Shown: positions 16,510 through 23,056 of the stretch, piece by piece
Numbering within the stretch: the first letter of the stretch is position 1
How the letters are laid out: each line of letters starts with the position of its first letter
Assembly: GCA_023664735.1 (NCBI GenBank)
Contig: JAMPFB010000016.1
Location: 1-35,719, forward strand
Length of the DNA: 35,719 nt
Direction: 5' to 3'
From: Robinsoniella sp.
GTDB taxonomy: Bacteria > Bacillota > Clostridia > Lachnospirales > Lachnospiraceae
Position numbers and translations under genes: made by a program
The notes under the pieces: model-generated
What the model was told of the DNA's origin: nothing
Database searches by the model: none
What the model saw: the letters and a program-made list of their open reading frames with translations, nothing else

Positions 16510-17271
16510 ATGGAACAAAACAGTGAAGAATTATTCCGCAAACAACTGCTTGCCCTTGTAAAAATGGCAAAAAAGCAGGGTATGTGCGTTACAAAGGAAC
16601 AGGTAGGGGAAGCGTTTCCAAATATGGAGCTGGATGAGGGAAAGCTTGCTCTTATTTATGATTATTTAAAAAATAGCAAAATTACCATAGGCGAAGAAGC
16701 GGATTTGGACAATCTCCTTACAAAAGAGGATAAGGACTATTTAAAGCAGTATCTGGATGAAATAAAGGAACTTCCTGTTTATACAGAGTCGGAACTGGAA
16801 GAAATACGCCGGAGCGCCTTTTTCGGTGAGAAGGAAGCAAAGGATAAGCTGTTTCATTATATGCTTCCGAAAGTAGTGGAAATTAGTAAGCTGTATGCTG
16901 GTCAGGGAATGTTCTTAGAGGATTTGATTGGTGAAGGAAATGTGGCGCTTACCATGGGAATGGAAATGCTTGCTATAGAGGAAGGACCGGAAGCAGTGGA
17001 GGGAGCCTTGGCGAAAGCCATTATGGAGGCTATGGAAGAGGCTGTTATGGGTGAGGTTAAGGTAATGGAAAAGGATGAGCAGGTAATAAAACGTATCAAT
17101 TCCATAGCTGCAGCCGCAAAAGAGCTTGCCCAAGAGCTTTGCAGAGAAATTACTGCAAAGGAGTTAGCAGAAGAAACGGATTTTACAGTAGAGGAAATTG
17201 CAGAGGCAATGGAGCTTACCGGCAATAAAATCGACTTTATTCAAAAGGCAGAGGATGAATATGGAATTTAG
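16510..17271 (+). CDS. Degenerate sigma-70-like protein (regions 1-2.2 and 3 recognisable, no region 4)
   Basis: A 253-residue protein resembling the first part of a primary sigma factor. Residues ~8-60 look like region 1.1. Residues ~72-100 match region 1.2 (KDYLKQYLDEIKELPVYTES). Residues ~110-150 resemble 2.1-2.2, including the RNA-polymerase-contacting FLEDLIGEGN. After that, the usual aromatic region 2.3-2.4 (promoter melting and -10 recognition) is replaced by an Ala/Glu/Met-rich stretch with no tryptophan. A region 3-like segment (EITAKELAEETDFTVEEIAE) follows, and the protein ends without region 4. It may bind core polymerase without recognising promoters. A TTG at 16477 is possible, but AAGGAA lies nine bases before the ATG at 16510. 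It overlaps the next gene by 11 bases. Confidence 0.72.
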   Translation: MEQNSEELFRKQLLALVKMAKKQGMCVTKEQVGEAFPNMELDEGKLALIYDYLKNSKITIGEEADLDNLLTKEDKDYLKQYLDEIKELPVYTESELEEIRRSAFFGEKEAKDKLFHYMLPKVVEISKLYAGQGMFLEDLIGEGNVALTMGMEMLAIEEGPEAVEGALAKAIMEAMEEAVMGEVKVMEKDEQVIKRINSIAAAAKELAQELCREITAKELAEETDFTVEEIAEAMELTGNKIDFIQKAEDEYGI

Positions 17272-17692
17272 AGAACAGGATTTTAAATACGTGCTGCAGA
17301 ATTTTTCCAATGTATATATTGGCGCCAGATGCACTTATGAAGAGGCAGCAGAACATATGGACATGCCAAGCCGGTTAAAAACAGCCATTTACCGGATGGT
17401 CTATGGAGGAGAAGTAACAAGGGAGGAAACTATTGCCAGCCATTTATTAAGGCTTACGAAAAAGGATATGGGCTATTTGTTTTATTCTCAGTTAAAGCTT
17501 CAGATTAAGGTGCTGGTGATTGAGAAAGTAACTGACAAAAAAGGCATGGAAAAGGAAGCAGCCTGTGAAAAAATCTATTCCATAGAGCAGTTTGTGGAGG
17601 ATGGACGGCTAAAGGAGCAGGTGCAGAAGGATAAGGTGATTGTTCAGGAGATGTTTTTTAAGAAGCTGCATCTGACGGGGCTTAGTGTGTGA
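17261..17692 (+). CDS. Protein of unknown function, overlapping the sigma-like gene
   Basis: A 143-residue soluble, mostly helical protein that I do not recognise. There is no signal peptide, membrane segment or cysteine cluster. Residues ~24-48 (RCTYEEAAEHMDMPSRLKTA) have a loose helix-turn-helix look, comparable in spacing to a sigma region 4 recognition motif, but the match is weak. The start at 17261 lies inside the end of the sigma-like gene, with AGAGG six bases upstream; an ATG at 17255 is also possible. The 11-base overlap implies translational coupling and suggests the two proteins act together. A strong terminator follows the stop codon, so this is the last gene of the unit. Confidence 0.65.
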   Translation: MEFREQDFKYVLQNFSNVYIGARCTYEEAAEHMDMPSRLKTAIYRMVYGGEVTREETIASHLLRLTKKDMGYLFYSQLKLQIKVLVIEKVTDKKGMEKEAACEKIYSIEQFVEDGRLKEQVQKDKVIVQEMFFKKLHLTGLSV

Positions 17693-17722
17693 CGGGAAAA
17701 TAAAACGGGTTTTTTGGTTGGT

Positions 17723-17756
17723 AGAAGTTGCCAAAGTGTATGGCAGCTTCTTTTTT
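17723..17756 (+). terminator. Rho-independent terminator after the sigma-like operon
   Basis: AGAAGTTGCCA and TGGCAGCTTCT form an 11-bp stem with one G-T pair, followed by TTTTTT. It begins about 30 bases after the stop codon at 17692. Confidence 0.85.
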
Positions 17757-17917
17757 GTTTAATGGGAGGGTTTCGGGGGAAATTACATACAGGGATATTT
17801 GATATTATTGGAAGAGAGCGGAGAATATTTATTTATGTTTGTTGTATTTTCTAAAAGGAAAAAAGGCAAATAAATTAGTAAAATTAAAAATATTTTATAA
17901 TGAAAATAGAAATATAG

Positions 17918-17946
17918 TTGACAACGAAAGGAATAAATGATACTAT
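17918..17946 (+). promoter_or_regulatory. Promoter of the small secreted protein gene
   Basis: Perfect TTGACA (17918-17923), a 17-base spacer and TACTAT (17941-17946) with TGA upstream (extended -10). An in-frame TTG at 17918 is part of the -35 box and cannot be the start. A second TATAAT lies slightly upstream near 17895 but lacks a good -35. Confidence 0.65.
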
Positions 17947-17968
17947 AGGTTTAAAAGGAGGTGGAGGA

Positions 17969-18349
17969 ATGGGAAAGAAAAAAATGCAGTTTTTTATTAT
18001 GTTGTGTGTAGTAGGTATTGTTTTGCCGGTATTGAGTGTTTGTGCGTATAGTAAGACATACGAAACAGGAATTGTAATGAAGTATGATTTGAGACATTCA
18101 AACAGTCTCTTAGTGGCAAGAACCTATAATACATGCGTTGCCATACCACAAGCCTCAGTTTTTGTGTATGATAGCAATGGAACGGCATTGCGTTCTGATT
18201 TACAAAGAGGTAAATGGGATAATGTAAAGTTGATGTATTTAGCCACAGCCGCTGTATCTGATTCAAGTGCAAAGAGTGCTAAAAGTGCACATGTTTTGTT
18301 GAGAAGCGATGGCACACCATATGGCGAGACGTTAAAATTGACATGGTAA
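17969..18349 (+). CDS. Small secreted protein of unknown function
   Basis: A 126-residue protein with a clear signal peptide (KKKMQFFIMLCVVGIVLP, cleavage around VCAYS). The mature part is about 100 residues, basic and apparently beta-rich (ASVFVYDSNGTALRSDLQRG ... VLLRSDGTPYGETLKLTW). I do not recognise the family. AAGGAGG eight bases before the ATG, a consensus promoter and its own terminator predict strong independent expression. It precedes a membrane-protein/FtsX/ATPase cluster in the same orientation by 150 bases. That arrangement is reminiscent of loci encoding a secreted peptide or bacteriocin-like protein with dedicated transport or immunity (for example the lactococcin 972 group), but I see no sequence match to a known bacteriocin. 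Confidence 0.72.
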   Translation: MGKKKMQFFIMLCVVGIVLPVLSVCAYSKTYETGIVMKYDLRHSNSLLVARTYNTCVAIPQASVFVYDSNGTALRSDLQRGKWDNVKLMYLATAAVSDSSAKSAKSAHVLLRSDGTPYGETLKLTW

Positions 18350-18356
18350 TGGGTAC

Positions 18357-18396
18357 AAAAGCAAACAAATTGGAAGAATTCCGTTTGTTTGCTTTT
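18357..18396 (+). terminator. Rho-independent terminator of the small secreted protein gene
   Basis: AAAAGCAAACAAA and TTTGTTTGCTTTTT form a 13-bp stem around a loop containing GGAAGAATTCC, ending in a T-run. It isolates the secreted-protein gene from the downstream cluster, or lets only part of the transcription through. Confidence 0.8.
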
Positions 18397-18498
18397 TGAA
18401 AGAGTAGTGGAAGATTTATGCGGTTAGGGATATATAGTCAACATATATTTCAGAAAAAAGTGAATGAATGTCAATGGTTTTGAAAGGGTTAAAGAGAT

Positions 18499-19002
18499 TT
18501 GAAAGATGTGATAAAAAAGTACAGATACTATGTAGCAGGCGGTATCTTTATATGTATTTTAATCTGCATACTAAATCTAAAGACTGGTTGGAAAAGCTAT
18601 GACTATTCCAGCGGATATTATAGTGATAAGACATATCTGCATGGCGGAATTGGTTTTTTTGAATTGGATAAAAAGATAACATATCGAGTCCGGTGTGAAG
18701 TTAGTTTAAAATCAGGAAAAGTAACCGAAGAGCTTTACGACAGCACCTATGACATAGATGCATTTGGAAAACCAGACGAAAAACAGATAGTGGCAAAAAT
18801 AGAAATGGAAGAATCAGGAACCTATTATATGGATTTGCCTATTACAGACAGCGGAACTTATTATCTGGCTGAATATGCCGTGGAGGGAAGTCAGGCAAGT
18901 GTAGATACATATGTTGAAGTCAGGCAGTACATATGGCAGATTTTATGGTTCCGAATGTGGAAACGGATTTTGAATGATGGGGCAGCATACCGTCCGTTTT
19001 AA
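18499..19002 (+). CDS. Membrane-anchored extracellular protein, tandem paralogue 1
   Basis: A 167-residue protein with a short basic N-terminus, one membrane helix (about residues 11-28, GGIFICILICILNL) and a ~110-residue, beta-rich outside domain (TYRVRCEVSLKSGKV, ESGTYYMDLPITDSGTYYL). The C-terminal segment is aromatic-rich and possibly amphipathic (YIWQILWFRMWKRIL). The fold may be Ig-like, which is inference. It is about 89% identical to the next gene, without gaps. The start appears to be TTG (TTGAAAGATGTG), with only a weak purine-rich Shine-Dalgarno. The copy at 19084 conserves the same TTG and upstream AAAGAGATTTG. Not recognised; a substrate-binding or immunity-type partner for the downstream permeases is plausible. 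Confidence 0.7.
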   Translation: MKDVIKKYRYYVAGGIFICILICILNLKTGWKSYDYSSGYYSDKTYLHGGIGFFELDKKITYRVRCEVSLKSGKVTEELYDSTYDIDAFGKPDEKQIVAKIEMEESGTYYMDLPITDSGTYYLAEYAVEGSQASVDTYVEVRQYIWQILWFRMWKRILNDGAAYRPF

Positions 19003-19083
19003 GTTAGAAAAATCTATCATCAACAATACATTGCAGGCGGAAAAGCGAATCCATTTTAATGACTCTGAAAGGGAAAAAGAGAT

Positions 19084-19587
19084 TTGAAAGATGTGATGAA
19101 AAAGTACAGATACTATATAACAGGTGGTATCTTTATATGTATTTTAATTTTTATACTGAACCTAAAAACCGGCTGGAAAGCCTATGAGCATTCCAGTGGA
19201 TATTACAGTGATGAAACCTATCTGCATGGCGGAATTGATATATTTGAATTAGATAAGAGGATAACATATCGGGTTCGGTGTGAAGTGAGTTTGAAATCAG
19301 GAAAAGTAATGAAAGAGCTTTACGACAGCACCTATGACATAGATGCATTTGGAAAACCAGATGAGCAACAAATTGTAGCCAAAATGGAAATGGAAGAATC
19401 CGGAACTTATTATATGGATTTGCCCATTACGGACAGTGGAACCTATTATCTGGCAGGATATGCCGCAGAAGGAAGTCAGGCAAGTGTAGATACATATGTT
19501 GAAGTCAGACAGTACATATGGCAGATCCTATGGAACCGAATGTGGAAATGGATTTTAAACGATGGGGCAGCATATCGCCCATTTTAA
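19084..19587 (+). CDS. Membrane-anchored extracellular protein, tandem paralogue 2
   Basis: The second copy of the gene at 18499, the same 167 residues in length, with about 19 substitutions by eye and no insertion or deletion. The repeat unit is 585 bases and includes the spacer sequence just before the TTG start (GAAAGG then AAAGAGATTTG). Differences cluster in the membrane helix, in the outside domain just after it, and at the tail (FRMWKRIL versus NRMWKWIL). The invariant middle (DSTYDIDAFGKPDE, ESGTYYMDLPITDSGTYYL) suggests one conserved surface. Retention of two intact, diverged copies suggests either recent duplication or two related ligands. The permease gene follows after about 50 bases. 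Confidence 0.7.
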   Translation: MKDVMKKYRYYITGGIFICILIFILNLKTGWKAYEHSSGYYSDETYLHGGIDIFELDKRITYRVRCEVSLKSGKVMKELYDSTYDIDAFGKPDEQQIVAKMEMEESGTYYMDLPITDSGTYYLAGYAAEGSQASVDTYVEVRQYIWQILWNRMWKWILNDGAAYRPF

Positions 19588-19639
19588 TTACCTCGTATTG
19601 TTGCGGGATGTTTTGAAATAAAATGACAGGGGAAGAGCA

Positions 19640-20755
19640 TTGAAAGCTATATTACGATTGTATAAACGAATTTTCCGGTACCCCTTAGCAGCATGGAGTT
19701 TATTTATCAGCTTTGTTGTTGGTTATCTCTGCATCTTTTATGGAACAAAACTTTTAGTTACCATGAAAAATGAACGGGAACATAAAGAACGGTATTCTTT
19801 TGCAAATGAACAGGGGATTTTCCTGCAGTCTGCGGATTCCGAAAGCAGGCTGGAAGTGTTATGTGAGGAAAAAGAATATCATATTGTCATTCAGAATTTC
19901 TATATCTATTATGACAAGGAAGCAGGAAGCTACCCTGCCAATATTGTAATGAATACCAATGGAGAAGAAAAGTATCCAATCATAAAAGGACAATATCCGG
20001 ATGAGGAAATCTTGCAGAGCGGGGAAAAAATCGTGTTGCTTGGAAGAGGGCTGAAGGAAAAAGTATATGGGAAAGAAGGAAAAGAATACATAGAGATTTT
20101 TTCAGAGGAGTATCAGGTAATAGGATATATCAGCGATGTGGATACGGTGCTTTATGATTATCAGGCAGTGTTGTTTTATGACAATCTGGGAAAGAATTTA
20201 AAAGAAGAACTGAAAGCCTATTATATAAATGGCATAGAAGTTCTGGCAGCAAGTGATACGGCTTTCATTGATGGAATTTCGTTGTTTGAAAAGCTGCAAA
20301 AGGCAGGTTTTTTATGCAGCGGCGCTTCCATAGACAGCATGACGGCAACCGGAATAGGAACAAACAGCTTCCGGATGGATTATCTGGCGCTGATTTATGT
20401 ATTTGGAATGTTAAATTGTATGGCGGCAGAAAGGTTTTGTCTGATAGAGAGGATGGGAGAAATTACCATTCGGAAGGTTCATGGCTTTAGCAGGCGGCAA
20501 CTGGTGTTTTTGTTATATAAGGAACTGGCGGAAATTTTAATTCCGGCTTCTTTGGCGGCAGCCTTCTTTAGTATGGGGATTAATCCATTGTTAAAAGGGA
20601 TTCTGGCAGTTTCCTCCATAGATGTGTTGCAGTATTGGCTGTTTACGTTACTGTTTCTTTTACTTTCTGCAGGCATTATCATCCTGCTTGCAGTATACCC
20701 TTTGAAAAAGCACAGTATGGCAGAGTTATTTCGGAAGGAAGGCGGTATGACATGA
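19640..20755 (+). CDS. FtsX/MacB-type ABC transporter permease (first subunit)
   Basis: A 371-residue permease with the MacB-like plan. One membrane helix lies near the N-terminus (about 17-38). A ~200-residue outside domain follows (IYYDKEAGSYPANIVMNTNG, LQSGEKIVLLGRGLKEKVYG). Three C-terminal helices complete it (around 245-265, 292-315 and 330-352), with the FtsX-style cytoplasmic segment IRKVHGFSRRQL between the first two. Such permeases usually move or release substrates from the outer membrane face rather than import them. The start is TTG at 19640 with GGGGAAGAG upstream. It overlaps the second permease by four bases (ATGA), so the two likely form a heterodimer. Confidence 0.82.
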   Translation: MKAILRLYKRIFRYPLAAWSLFISFVVGYLCIFYGTKLLVTMKNEREHKERYSFANEQGIFLQSADSESRLEVLCEEKEYHIVIQNFYIYYDKEAGSYPANIVMNTNGEEKYPIIKGQYPDEEILQSGEKIVLLGRGLKEKVYGKEGKEYIEIFSEEYQVIGYISDVDTVLYDYQAVLFYDNLGKNLKEELKAYYINGIEVLAASDTAFIDGISLFEKLQKAGFLCSGASIDSMTATGIGTNSFRMDYLALIYVFGMLNCMAAERFCLIERMGEITIRKVHGFSRRQLVFLLYKELAEILIPASLAAAFFSMGINPLLKGILAVSSIDVLQYWLFTLLFLLLSAGIIILLAVYPLKKHSMAELFRKEGGMT

Positions 20756-22041
20756 GAGTAAGCGGAATCATCAGACTGGCTGCAGACCGTATCTATATGC
20801 ACAAAAGAAAATTTCTTCTAACTGTTTTTATGCTGTTTTTATCCTTTTGTATGCTGATTGGGGTGTTGTTGGGCTTTTATCAATATAACTACACATTGAT
20901 TTGTACAAATAAGATAATTGAATGTGATAAAAGTAGGTTATTTAAGGTGGAATTTAAGTATATGGAAAGCATGGATGAAAAAAATGCCGGGCAATTTTTT
21001 TGTTTTATGAACGCTTTAAAGGAAATCGAAGGCATACAGGCAGGAAAATATGAGGCGGAACCTATTAACTATCAGCTTATCACCACTAGGGCAGAGGAAG
21101 ATTCCATTGTTTCCGAGTTGGAATATCAGCGTCAGTTAGCCAACGGAGAAACAACGCTTTCCATAGCGGAATTTTATAAAGACAGTAAAGAGGCGGAAGC
21201 GCTTTTTTTAGATAACCAGCTGGTAGATATCTGCAGGCTGTCAGACGTAAATCAAAAGAAAATCGACCTGAAAGAAGATGAAGAATATACGGATATGGCG
21301 GTGGGATATGAGAGACAGAGGGAACTGCCTGTAGGAACAAAATTATACGATATGTTTACCGGAAGAAAATATAAGGTGACACAGGTATTAAAGAAAGGAA
21401 GCGCTTTTCTTCCGGGAGATTTGTTTTTTTCTGCGGAAGCGGAGCTTTCTTTGGATAATTCCTTAGTGACCCTTCCAAATGACCGTTGGATAAAGGGAGG
21501 TTACAGCTCCGCCTATCAGGTATATCGGAATAATATCTATTATATAGCAGAGAAAAAAGAAGAATGTGAACGTCTGGCAGGGCAGGTGGAAAAAGCAGCC
21601 AGAGATTTAGGACAATGGGTAAAGGTAAAACCTTTTTTCCAATTGGTGGAGGAATATAAAAAAAACCAGCAGAGCGAACGGGTTCCTATGGTGGTTTTCG
21701 TATTGATTCTGCTGTTTTTATCTATTATGAATATTTTTTTAAGTACATTGATTTCCCTATTATCCCAAAAAAAGGAGCTTGGCATCATGCTTGCATGCGG
21801 TATTACCAAAAAGGAGATTTACCGGATTCTTTTTGTGGAAAATCTGCTGCGGTTTTTGGCTGCATTTTGCCCGGCATATGCCCTGATGTGCTTCTATCAC
21901 AGCAGAGGGCTGGTAAATAATATGGCGCTTGTGGTAAAAATATTGCCATTTTTACTTGTAATAGCAGCTACTCTATTGTTGCTTACTGCAATGTTGCCGG
22001 TTTTGTTTTTCCGTAATAAATATCCGGTTGCTTTCAGATAG
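20752..22041 (+). CDS. FtsX/MacB-type ABC transporter permease (second subunit)
   Basis: A 429-residue permease with the same topology as its partner but little sequence similarity. The first helix is at about residues 20-45 (FLLTVFMLFLSFCMLIGVLL). A ~250-residue extracellular domain follows. Three C-terminal helices start at about 310 (PMVVFVLILLFLSIMNIFLS), with the FtsX loop LGIMLACGITKKEIYRILF. Two distinct subunits plus a separate ATPase define a heterodimeric MacB/Lol-type complex. A longer reading exists upstream, but the ATG at 20752 in the ATGA overlap is the natural coupled start. The ATPase gene follows after 16 bases. Confidence 0.82.
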   Translation: MRVSGIIRLAADRIYMHKRKFLLTVFMLFLSFCMLIGVLLGFYQYNYTLICTNKIIECDKSRLFKVEFKYMESMDEKNAGQFFCFMNALKEIEGIQAGKYEAEPINYQLITTRAEEDSIVSELEYQRQLANGETTLSIAEFYKDSKEAEALFLDNQLVDICRLSDVNQKKIDLKEDEEYTDMAVGYERQRELPVGTKLYDMFTGRKYKVTQVLKKGSAFLPGDLFFSAEAELSLDNSLVTLPNDRWIKGGYSSAYQVYRNNIYYIAEKKEECERLAGQVEKAARDLGQWVKVKPFFQLVEEYKKNQQSERVPMVVFVLILLFLSIMNIFLSTLISLLSQKKELGIMLACGITKKEIYRILFVENLLRFLAAFCPAYALMCFYHSRGLVNNMALVVKILPFLLVIAATLLLLTAMLPVLFFRNKYPVAFR

Positions 22042-22057
22042 GAAAGGAGTACCATAT

Positions 22058-22723
22058 ATGATACGATTGAAGAACGTTAGCAAAATCTATCGAGGAGAGA
22101 CCTTTGAAACAAAAGCTTTGGACCATGTGGATTTGGACATAAAAACCAATGAATTTCTGGCGGTCATGGGAAGCTCCGGTTCCGGAAAGACAACTCTGTT
22201 GAATTTGTTAGGGGGAATGGATTTTCTTACAGAAGGGGAATATGAATATGATAATTTGAAAATCCATGAATTTTCCGAAAAACAACTGGAACAGTTTCGG
22301 AAGGAAAAAATTTCTTTCATTTTCCAGCAGTTTGCCCTAATGGATAAGTATACCGTATTTGAAAATATTGAAATGCCCCTTCTCGCCATGGGAATCAAAA
22401 AAAAGGAAAGAAAACAGATTGTGGAAGAAAACATGGAAAAGCTTGGAATCGCTGCCCTGAGAGACAAGTACCCTTCTTATATTTCCGGCGGACAGCAGCA
22501 AAGGACTGCGATTGCAAGGGCGCTGGCAAAGGGAAGTGAATTGATTCTGGCAGACGAGCCTACCGGCGCTTTGGATCAAAAATGTAGTGAAGAGCTGATG
22601 GAATTGTTTCAGACCATGCATCAATTAAAGAAGACGATCGTTATGGTGACGCATAATGAAAAAATTGCAACGTATGCGGAGCGGATTGTGAGAGTTGGGG
22701 ATGGGAAGGTATGTAGTGGATAA
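22058..22723 (+). CDS. ABC transporter ATPase, MacB/LolD family
   Basis: A 221-residue ATP-binding subunit. It shows Walker A GSSGSGKTT (K44), a Q-loop in IFQQFALMD, the signature ISGGQQQR, Walker B LILADEPTGALD and the H-loop VMVTHN. GEYEYDNLKIHEFSEKQLEQ and DEPTGALD are typical of the MacB/LolD/FtsE group that energises FtsX-type permeases, here the two genes just upstream. An earlier in-frame codon overlaps the permease gene, but GGAAAGGAGT ahead of the ATG at 22058 decides the start. The operon ends here. No terminator-type stem precedes the mobile hairpin element at 22757, which could itself act as one. Confidence 0.93.
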   Translation: MIRLKNVSKIYRGETFETKALDHVDLDIKTNEFLAVMGSSGSGKTTLLNLLGGMDFLTEGEYEYDNLKIHEFSEKQLEQFRKEKISFIFQQFALMDKYTVFENIEMPLLAMGIKKKERKQIVEENMEKLGIAALRDKYPSYISGGQQQRTAIARALAKGSELILADEPTGALDQKCSEELMELFQTMHQLKKTIVMVTHNEKIATYAERIVRVGDGKVCSG

Positions 22724-22756
22724 GGGAGAAAGGTAGGTGGTGGAATCTGCTCTCAT

Positions 22757-22952
22757 GTAACAGTTCAGCCCACAGGCACAGAGGAAGGAGCACACAGAGC
22801 ATGTTTTCTAAAGGAGTCCTTATAAAAACGCCAGCGCTTAGCGAGGTATTTTCGAGCTTAGCACTGTTGCGTTTTTATAGAGCGAGAGCGTGGCGACGTA
22901 GAAAACATGCTCTGTGTGCTCCTTCCTCTGCGCCTGTGGGCTGAACTGTTAC
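22757..22952. mobile_element. MITE-like hairpin element, copy B: complete, 54-bp inverted repeats, 8-bp target duplication
   Basis: This is the intact reference copy, 196 bp. The terminal arms 22757-22810 and 22899-22952 are complementary over 54 bp with a single mismatch, beginning GTAACAGTTCAGCC. The perfect direct repeat GCTCTCAT lies directly outside on both sides (22749-22756 and 22953-22960). The core contains an inner stem (TATAAAAACG / CGTTTTTATA) and is nearly identical to copy A at 3011-3196 in reverse orientation. A segment of about 17 bp in each arm differs entirely from copy A but still pairs with its own partner arm. It has no coding capacity. GTAA ends and 8-bp duplication are features reported for IS66-family transposition, so an IS66-type transposase elsewhere in the genome is my best guess for the mobilising enzyme. 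Confidence 0.9.
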
Positions 22953-22981
22953 GCTCTCATTCCCCATTTTTTTATCCTCCC

Positions 22982-23010
22982 TTTCTAAAAATAGAAAAAA
23001 GTGGTATACT
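22982..23010 (+). promoter_or_regulatory. Putative promoter for the M16C peptidase gene
   Basis: TATACT at 23005-23010 with TGG upstream (extended -10) and a weak TTTCTA at 22982-22987, spacer 17. It lies just outside element B. Confidence 0.4.
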
Positions 23011-23056
23011 AAACAACATATTATAGAAACAGAACGGAAAGGAAACAAAATCATTT

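Noticed and set aside
17969..18349. Calling the small secreted protein a lactococcin 972-type bacteriocin
   Set aside because: The neighbourhood is similar in plan, but the mature sequence does not show the pattern I know for that family and the permeases are two separate FtsX proteins rather than one fused one.
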